Below are positions 61,074-64,000 of a stretch of DNA of 64,000 nucleotides, piece by piece. Under the pieces are notes generated by a model. That model saw only the letters and a list, made by a program, of their open reading frames with translations, was not told the DNA's origin and made no database searches. The position numbers and the translations under genes were made by a program. Each line of letters starts with the position of its first letter. The stretch's first letter is position 1. The DNA is from Vitis vinifera. Taxonomy: Eukaryota; Streptophyta; Magnoliopsida; Vitales; Vitaceae. Location of the stretch: assembly GCF_030704535.1 (NCBI RefSeq), contig NC_081823.1, positions 2,698,501 to 2,762,500 of the forward strand, in the 5' to 3' direction.

Positions 61074-63494
61074 TCAACGACCAGAAACAAATAAAGAATT
61101 GGCTGATATTTTGTTCCCTTCAACCTGAACTTTTCTGAGTTTTTCCCTGTCTAGACGTGCTCGTCTTTCAGCATCTTGTATCTGGCGGTCATGGTCCTTT
61201 AGCATCTGATCCACCTTGCCTGAGGGAACAAGTAGTGGGCCAGAGTAGTGAATCTTGTGACCCTTTGACCCATACCCAAGCTGGAGAAAAATGTTAAGGT
61301 CAAGAACCATGTATCAGGCACTAAAAAAACACATGAATCAGAATGAAGTAAGCACTTCTATTCTTGCAGAGAGTGGTTGGCAAACAAAAAAAAGAGAAAA
61401 AATTAATAAGTAAATAAATGCTCGACTCGGTTTCAGGATTCAGAATTGTTGATTCTTCCACTTCCCATAATAGCAGCATATATAACCAAGAAACAATGTA
61501 TATGTTTACCCAAACATTGTAAAAATACATTGCTACTTGACTTCTTTGGTGATCAAATAAATTTGTTAAAAAACAATAAAGGACCATAGGATTGGAGATT
61601 TTTGTCTCGAGATACAGTAGAAATGACGATGTGTGAATGCAGCTAGTTAATGATAAGCATGTTTCCAAGACCCAAGAAGTTTGATTAGAAAATTTATTTA
61701 AAAAGACAGCATATGTCCAACTACTTACAAGAACTGGATCTTTGCTGGTCATTCTTCCATCTTCTTTCTGAGTACATCTGCCGGCACCCTGCATTTGATG
61801 CTTCTGATCCTGCTGTATTGTGGATTCTGAGGCCTCCTTGAAGGATCCTGGAAACCTGACTATTAGTTTTGAGACATCTGGTTGTGATGAACCAGACTTT
61901 TCTCTGCGATCTTCAGACAACAAGCTCCTCCTGGCTGCTACTAAACTCGACATGGTTGACAAGTCGGCTCCAGTCGAAACCTTTGGAGCATCATCCAGGT
62001 TTTTCCCAGCCTTTGCCCACACAGCCCGGTGAGCCAGTGGGCCTGAATGGGAGGCTCTCTTATGAAGAGGGCCTTGGGTATCTATGCTTCCATCTTCTAT
62101 AGCTTGAGACGGCCTAGGAGGGTCTATTGGAAAACCAGAAGCAACTTCTTCTGGATGAGGATTGAACTTCTCACTCCGGCTCTTCGAATTGGACTGACCT
62201 TGTCTTTTCTGCAAGATGACCATTTTCACCACCATAAAGGTGAAAAAGAAACCAAAAAGAAAAAAAAAAAAAAAGATTTAACAACAAAAAGCAATGAGAG
62301 ATTGAAAGAGTGGCTGATTTATGTTGAAATCTCAAAAAGACTTGGGTAAATGTTAAGGAAACTACAATATCATGAGGGCAGTGATCTCACCTTACTAAAT
62401 AGCTATATCTACCAAACATGAAAATTATTGAGTACGAAAACAGAACTTCATTCACTTTACAGAACAACCTAATCCATAAAAATAGGAATGCTCCCTAATT
62501 AAAAGAATACAAATATTTTGACCAAATTTCTAAGTGAAATATCACCCCGCCAGTTATAACAAAATGCTCTGTATTTTTTAACTAACAAAAGTTGTAACAT
62601 ATGCTCTTTATATGGTCATTATGAAATCATAATAAAAAACAAGACATTGGGAGTTTTCTGACAACCACTCCAACCTCAGATACTGCATTCCTTTTTTTTT
62701 TCTTTTTTCTTTTTGACAGTCAAAAAATAGAATAAATATATCGATATAAATATCTAATAAAAGCAGAGGTGCAAACCCCTATATAGATACAGCATCCATT
62801 TCCTCTTTCCATCCCTCTATATTCTTCGCATTCAAATAGAGCATAAAAGAACAAAAGATTATTGACATGTAGCACTAGCTTAAGATTGGTCATATAGCAA
62901 CTAGAAATTGGTAGTTCTCATCACCATCTTTCTCTTTTGCTCATGCTAATTCTTACAGAGGAACATATTCACCAGATTACAAGATCAATTTTTCTACTTG
63001 GCACCAACAAAAAGTTGCAACTCAATTTCTACTCAGAAACTGACTGATCCTCAACATGAATATGGCTCTACAAAAAACCTTGATACCTCTCGCAACCTAG
63101 AAGACCCCCTCGGTTTATCGATTCATGAAATTAGCAAGTTTTTTTAAACAATCCACTGTTTCAGTCTAGCTAGAAATAAATTATAAAAAATAATTTTGAA
63201 AGAATTTTTGTACAAACTGTAATGCTAAATTAAAACCTCTCTATGCACATGCAGCCCAAGTTTTTTGCAATGTTTGATGTCACGGGAAGAGAGTTAATGG
63301 GAAAATAATTTGGATGGATTATGGCATTTGTACCTTGTAAAAGAACATACATGACCCAATATTTAGAAACAGCCCAAGTTACCTGCATTGACAGGACTAA
63401 TTCAGCATTGGCATCAGGTGCTGGAACCGCTCGAGACTCTCTTATTCCTTTCCTTTCATGGTCAAGTCTCTGGCCCTTTCCTGTTGCTCCTTGT
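61074..63494 (-). CDS. CDC2-related protein kinase, C-terminal part (IBS1-like), partial
   Basis: Three terminal exons on the minus strand, 63383-63494, 61729-62208 and 61074-61280, are joined by GT-AG introns. They encode about 266 residues, starting in phase 2 from an exon beyond the right edge. Diagnostic stretches are AVPAPDANAEL, RSEKFNPHPEE, FPIDPPRPSQA, HSGPLAHRAVW, LVAARRSLLSEDRREK and GHKIHYSGPLLVPSGKVDQM. This is the tail of plant CDC2-related (CRK-type, At1g18670/IBS1 and At1g54610-like) kinases. The catalytic domain and probable N-myristoylated start are outside the window. IBS1 acts in BABA-primed defence in Arabidopsis; orthology is not established here. The tail is rich in Ser and basic residues and probably disordered, and the protein ends NSLFVSGR. 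Confidence 0.9.
62692..62784 (-). mobile_element. Possible small LINE 3' fragment in kinase intron
   Basis: A T-rich run (minus-strand A tail) follows agatactgcattcc. About 93 bp later the near-copy agatacagcatcc appears. This arrangement fits a severely 5'-truncated retroposon with an imperfect target duplication. The body is too short to classify. Confidence 0.35.
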
Positions 63495-64000
63495 CTACAA
63501 ATGATAATAACAAGAACAAGTTTATCAGTACATACACCACTCTTTCTTTTTCTTTTTTCCTTTTTTCCTCTCTCTTTTTTGATAGGCAAATGTATGATTT
63601 ATTTCCTTAGCAGTGGCTGGAGCATAAAAAAGAACATGTCGAAGTAGCAAATGCAACAAACATATTATCTTCCTAATAATGCATTATAAAATGAAGCCAA
63701 TAGAATCACTAAAATCCAACAAATGGATTGATAAGTAGTATCAGCAATTGAAGGGGTAATAGCTAAAAAATTTAAATCCTAAATATCAGTAATAACAAGT
63801 AAATCGCATCTCTAGAATGAGCATCCAATCTGACATAATAGTGACTGCTTCACAAAATGACAGCATCATTATCTTATCTGCCAAATATTATCATCATAAC
63901 TGGGCAAAGTGGTTTTAATACAGTTACCACAGCCTGATTCTGTCAGAATGAAGATGTAAAAACAGGCCGCCTCTATAAATGTCACATAGATGCCACTTAA
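63495..64000 (-). other. Intron of the kinase gene to the window edge
   Basis: No further exon of the kinase was recognised before the edge. The plus frame at 63321-63647 and the rest of the minus frame beyond 63494 are not coding. Sequence is AT-rich with a CT/T-rich tract at 63535-63580 that serves as the acceptor-side pyrimidine region. Confidence 0.4.

Overview
This window is nuclear DNA from a flowering plant. Gene density is low, intergenic DNA and introns are AT-rich, spliced genes carry long introns, and transposon debris is scattered throughout. The proteins are typical eudicot ones, and their style together with the short-LTR and LINE debris would fit grapevine (Vitis). That species call is an inference from sequence alone. 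No bacterial, organellar, rRNA or CRISPR features are seen.

Layout. 0-12 kb: two weak coding-like relics (about 1-1430), a CT-rich block, a tiny complete TRIM-type LTR element (2882-3272) whose LTRs carry a U-snRNA-like promoter, a hAT-like non-autonomous element (3570-4467), two orphan exon-like segments (6.08-6.73 kb), a rearranged copy of the 3' part of the next gene (7.57-7.85 kb), and several tandem and dispersed repeats. 12.7-18.1 kb, minus: a ten-exon plastid-targeted S4-domain RNA-binding protein. 18.2-25.9 kb: AT-rich, with a 0.2-kb direct duplication and a three-copy dispersed repeat. 25.96-28.34 kb, plus: an intronless G-type lectin receptor kinase. 29.0-33.8 kb (5' UTR to about 35 kb), minus: a proton pump interactor (PPI1-like) with a 5'-truncated LINE in an intron. 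35-42.5 kb: AT-rich intergenic DNA. 44.1-46.4 kb, plus: a GT14-family glucuronosyltransferase (GlcAT14-like) whose third intron holds a 73-bp minisatellite. 47.2-57.6 kb, minus: a SPA3/SPA4-like partner of COP1. Its second intron contains an internally deleted chromovirus-type LTR retrotransposon in the same orientation. 61.1 kb to the right edge, minus: the C-terminal exons of a CDC2-related (IBS1-like) protein kinase whose catalytic part lies outside the window.

The genes are independent single-copy-style plant loci, not a cluster or operon. They cover light signalling (SPA), H+-ATPase regulation (PPI1), arabinogalactan glycosylation (GlcAT14), a plastid RNA-binding factor (S4), surface perception (lectin receptor kinase) and a CDK-like kinase. 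Exon boundaries were set by hand from reading frame, GT/AG sites and remembered family sequence. They were not checked against transcripts.
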